Part shown: positions 62,574-64,000 of the stretch, piece by piece
Layout: every line of letters starts with the position of its first letter
Position numbering within the stretch: position 1 is the stretch's first letter
Source of the DNA: Streptomyces roseirectus
Lineage (GTDB): Bacteria > Actinomycetota > Actinomycetes > Streptomycetales > Streptomycetaceae
DNA length: 64,000 nucleotides
Assembly: GCF_014489635.1 (NCBI RefSeq)
Contig: NZ_CP060828.1
Location: forward strand, 310,001 to 374,000
Direction of reading: 5' to 3'
The notes under the pieces: generated by a model
Database searches by the model: none
What the model was told of the DNA's origin: nothing
What the model saw: the letters and a program-made list of their open reading frames with translations, nothing else
Program-made: the position numbers and the translations under genes

Positions 62574-63890
62574 TCAGCTCGTGCCCTCGGCGCCGGCGGG
62601 GTCGGAGGCGGTGCGCTGGTAGATGTCGGGGATGCCGTCGGCGTCCTCGTCGCGGGTCTCCGCCTCCCACAGGCGGCGGTAGATCCCGTTGCGGCGTTTG
62701 ATCAGCAGCGTCGCGACGCCTGTGGCGATCAGTGAGCCGAGCAGGACGGCGGCCTTGATGTACTCGACGTCGGCGGGGGTGGTGAAGGCGAGCTCACCGA
62801 TCAGCAGGGCGACGGTGAAGCCGATGCCGGCCAGGACCGCCAGGGCGAACACGTCCGCCCAGGCCAGGTCCGGATTGAGGCGGGCCCGGGTGAAACGGGC
62901 CGCCAGGTAGGTGCCGGCGAAGATCCCCACCGTCTTGCCCACGACCAGGCCCAGCACCACGCCCAGCGGCTCCGGGCGGGTGAAGACCTCGCCCAGAGCC
63001 TCGGCCGACACATTCACCCCGGCGGCGAACAGCGCGAACAGCGGCACCGCCACGCCGGCCGACACCGGCCGCAGCAGATGCTCGGTCCGCTCCCCGGGTG
63101 AGGTGTCCTCGGTCTCGTCCGGTGTGGTCCGCAGGATCAGGCCCATGGCCACACCGGCGACCGTCGCGTGCACGCCACCGTTGTACATCAGCGCCCAGAT
63201 CACCACGCCGAGCGGTACGTACCACCACCAGCCACGCACCCGGAGGCGCTGCAGCAGATAGAAGACGACCAGTCCGGCCACGGCTCCGGCGAGGGCGGCG
63301 GGGTTCAGGTCACTGGTGAAGAAGACGGCGATGACCAGGATCGCGCCGAGGTCGTCGACCACCGCCAGGGTCAGCAGGAAGGCACGCAGGGCGGACGGCA
63401 GATGGGTGGAGAGCACCGCGAGAACCGCGAGCGCGAAGGCGATGTCGGTGGCCATCGGCACCGCCCAGCCCTGACCGCCGCCCCCGCCGATCCCGGTGGT
63501 GGCCAGATAGACGCCGGCGGGAACCGCCATGCCGCACAGGGCCGCGACCACGGGCAGGGCCGCGGTGGCCGGGGTCCGCAGCTCGCCCACGACCAGCTCG
63601 CGCTTCAGCTCGATCCCGGCGACCAGGAAGAAGACGGCCAGGAGCCCGTCCGCCGTCCAGTGCTCCACCGAGAGGTCCAGGCCGAGCGCGGGTATGCCGA
63701 AGTGGAAGTCGCGGATCTCCTCGTAGGCGCCGCTCCACGGGGTGTTGGCCCACACCAGTGCCACCACGGCCGCTGCCAGGAGCACCAGGCCGCCGACCGT
63801 CTCCGTGCGCAGGGCGCGGGCCACCCGGGCCCGTTCCGGCCAGGGCAGCAGGCCGAGGAACACTGAACGCTCACGCCGGCCGTCGCGCAT
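62574..63890 (-). CDS. nhaA: NhaA family Na+/H+ antiporter
   Basis: The 438-residue antiporter has about 11-12 membrane segments, FFLVAGIELKRELVVGEL, WAVPMATDIAFALAVLAVL with the transport aspartate, and LTLAVVDDLGAILVIAVFF with the paired aspartates of the ion site. A hydrophilic 35-residue C-terminal tail is extra. The ATG at 63890 follows GGAGG by nine bases. An ATG 21 bases earlier is less well placed. It protects against sodium and alkaline stress and sits beside the potassium uptake genes. Confidence 0.9.
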   Translation of the reverse strand: MRDGRRERSVFLGLLPWPERARVARALRTETVGGLVLLAAAVVALVWANTPWSGAYEEIRDFHFGIPALGLDLSVEHWTADGLLAVFFLVAGIELKRELVVGELRTPATAALPVVAALCGMAVPAGVYLATTGIGGGGGQGWAVPMATDIAFALAVLAVLSTHLPSALRAFLLTLAVVDDLGAILVIAVFFTSDLNPAALAGAVAGLVVFYLLQRLRVRGWWWYVPLGVVIWALMYNGGVHATVAGVAMGLILRTTPDETEDTSPGERTEHLLRPVSAGVAVPLFALFAAGVNVSAEALGEVFTRPEPLGVVLGLVVGKTVGIFAGTYLAARFTRARLNPDLAWADVFALAVLAGIGFTVALLIGELAFTTPADVEYIKAAVLLGSLIATGVATLLIKRRNGIYRRLWEAETRDEDADGIPDIYQRTASDPAGAEGTS

Positions 63891-64000
63891 TCGGGGAGAC
63901 CTCCACAGCATCGGGTTTCAGGCACACGTGTCCCTCGACGCCGACCAGACTTCCCGGCACACCCCGCGCCGCTTGACGCGTTCTTCACACCCTGTCCACG
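63891..64000. other. Non-coding end of window upstream of nhaA
   Basis: These 110 bases precede nhaA and should carry its promoter. I see no gene start or clear promoter hexamers here. Confidence 0.4.

Noticed and set aside
1..64000. CRISPR arrays, tRNA or rRNA genes, phage attachment sites
   Set aside because: I saw no regularly spaced repeats, no cloverleaf or CCA-type ends and no integrase gene in the window.

Overview
The window is high-GC actinomycete DNA, almost certainly from Streptomyces: GC-rich third codon positions, GTG and TTG starts, an SsgA-type sporulation protein and a rare TTA leucine codon all point that way. It is chromosomal and gene-dense. I recognise no rRNA, tRNA or CRISPR array.

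Region 1 (about 1-24850) is most of a pactamycin-type gene cluster, cut by the left window edge. The gene order matches the ptm (pct) cluster of Streptomyces pactum: methyltransferase, two regulators, PIG-L deacetylase (ptmG), B12 radical-SAM methyltransferase (ptmH), ACP (ptmI), family 2 glycosyltransferase (ptmJ), ketosynthase (ptmK), two near-identical B12 radical-SAM proteins (ptmL, ptmM), oxidoreductase (ptmN), hydrolase (ptmO), iterative 6-methylsalicylate synthase (ptmQ), KAS III acyltransferase (ptmR), acyl ligase (ptmS) and 3-aminobenzoate synthase (ptmT). In outline, PtmT makes 3-aminobenzoate, PtmS loads it on PtmI, PtmK extends it, PtmJ glycosylates it, and the radical-SAM enzymes and PtmN build the aminocyclopentitol. 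PtmQ and PtmR add 6-methylsalicylate. An SDR and a histidine phosphatase sit at the right edge. A 274-bp element with terminal inverted repeats lies near the left end.

Region 2 (about 24868-35402) is mixed: RsgA, a secreted DUF4232-like protein, a short SsgA-like protein, a sigma-region-4-like fragment, then a two-gene module made of an alpha/beta hydrolase and a 1379-residue caspase-NTPase-propeller protein. The latter carries a TTA codon. Uma2 nuclease, a small acidic ORF and a phosphodiester glycosidase follow.

Region 3 (35634-47952) is a tight 12-gene tryptophan/kynurenine catabolic unit on the minus strand: indoleamine 2,3-dioxygenase, kynureninase, permease, the complete 3-hydroxyanthranilate meta-cleavage route to acetyl-CoA, and a PucR-type regulator. 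Kynurenine 3-monooxygenase and formamidase are absent.

Region 4 (48111-58153) resembles a hypoxia or dormancy island: two universal stress proteins, a zinc alcohol dehydrogenase, a SulP transporter, pyruvate formate-lyase with its activase, an NDH-2-like oxidoreductase and an ECF41 sigma factor. Related palindromes occur in two of its divergent promoter regions, and a Crp-type site lies in one. A relic zone (58154-58653) follows.

Region 5 (58654-63890) is ion and membrane homeostasis: a band 7 protein with NfeD, TrkA/TrkH-type potassium uptake and NhaA.
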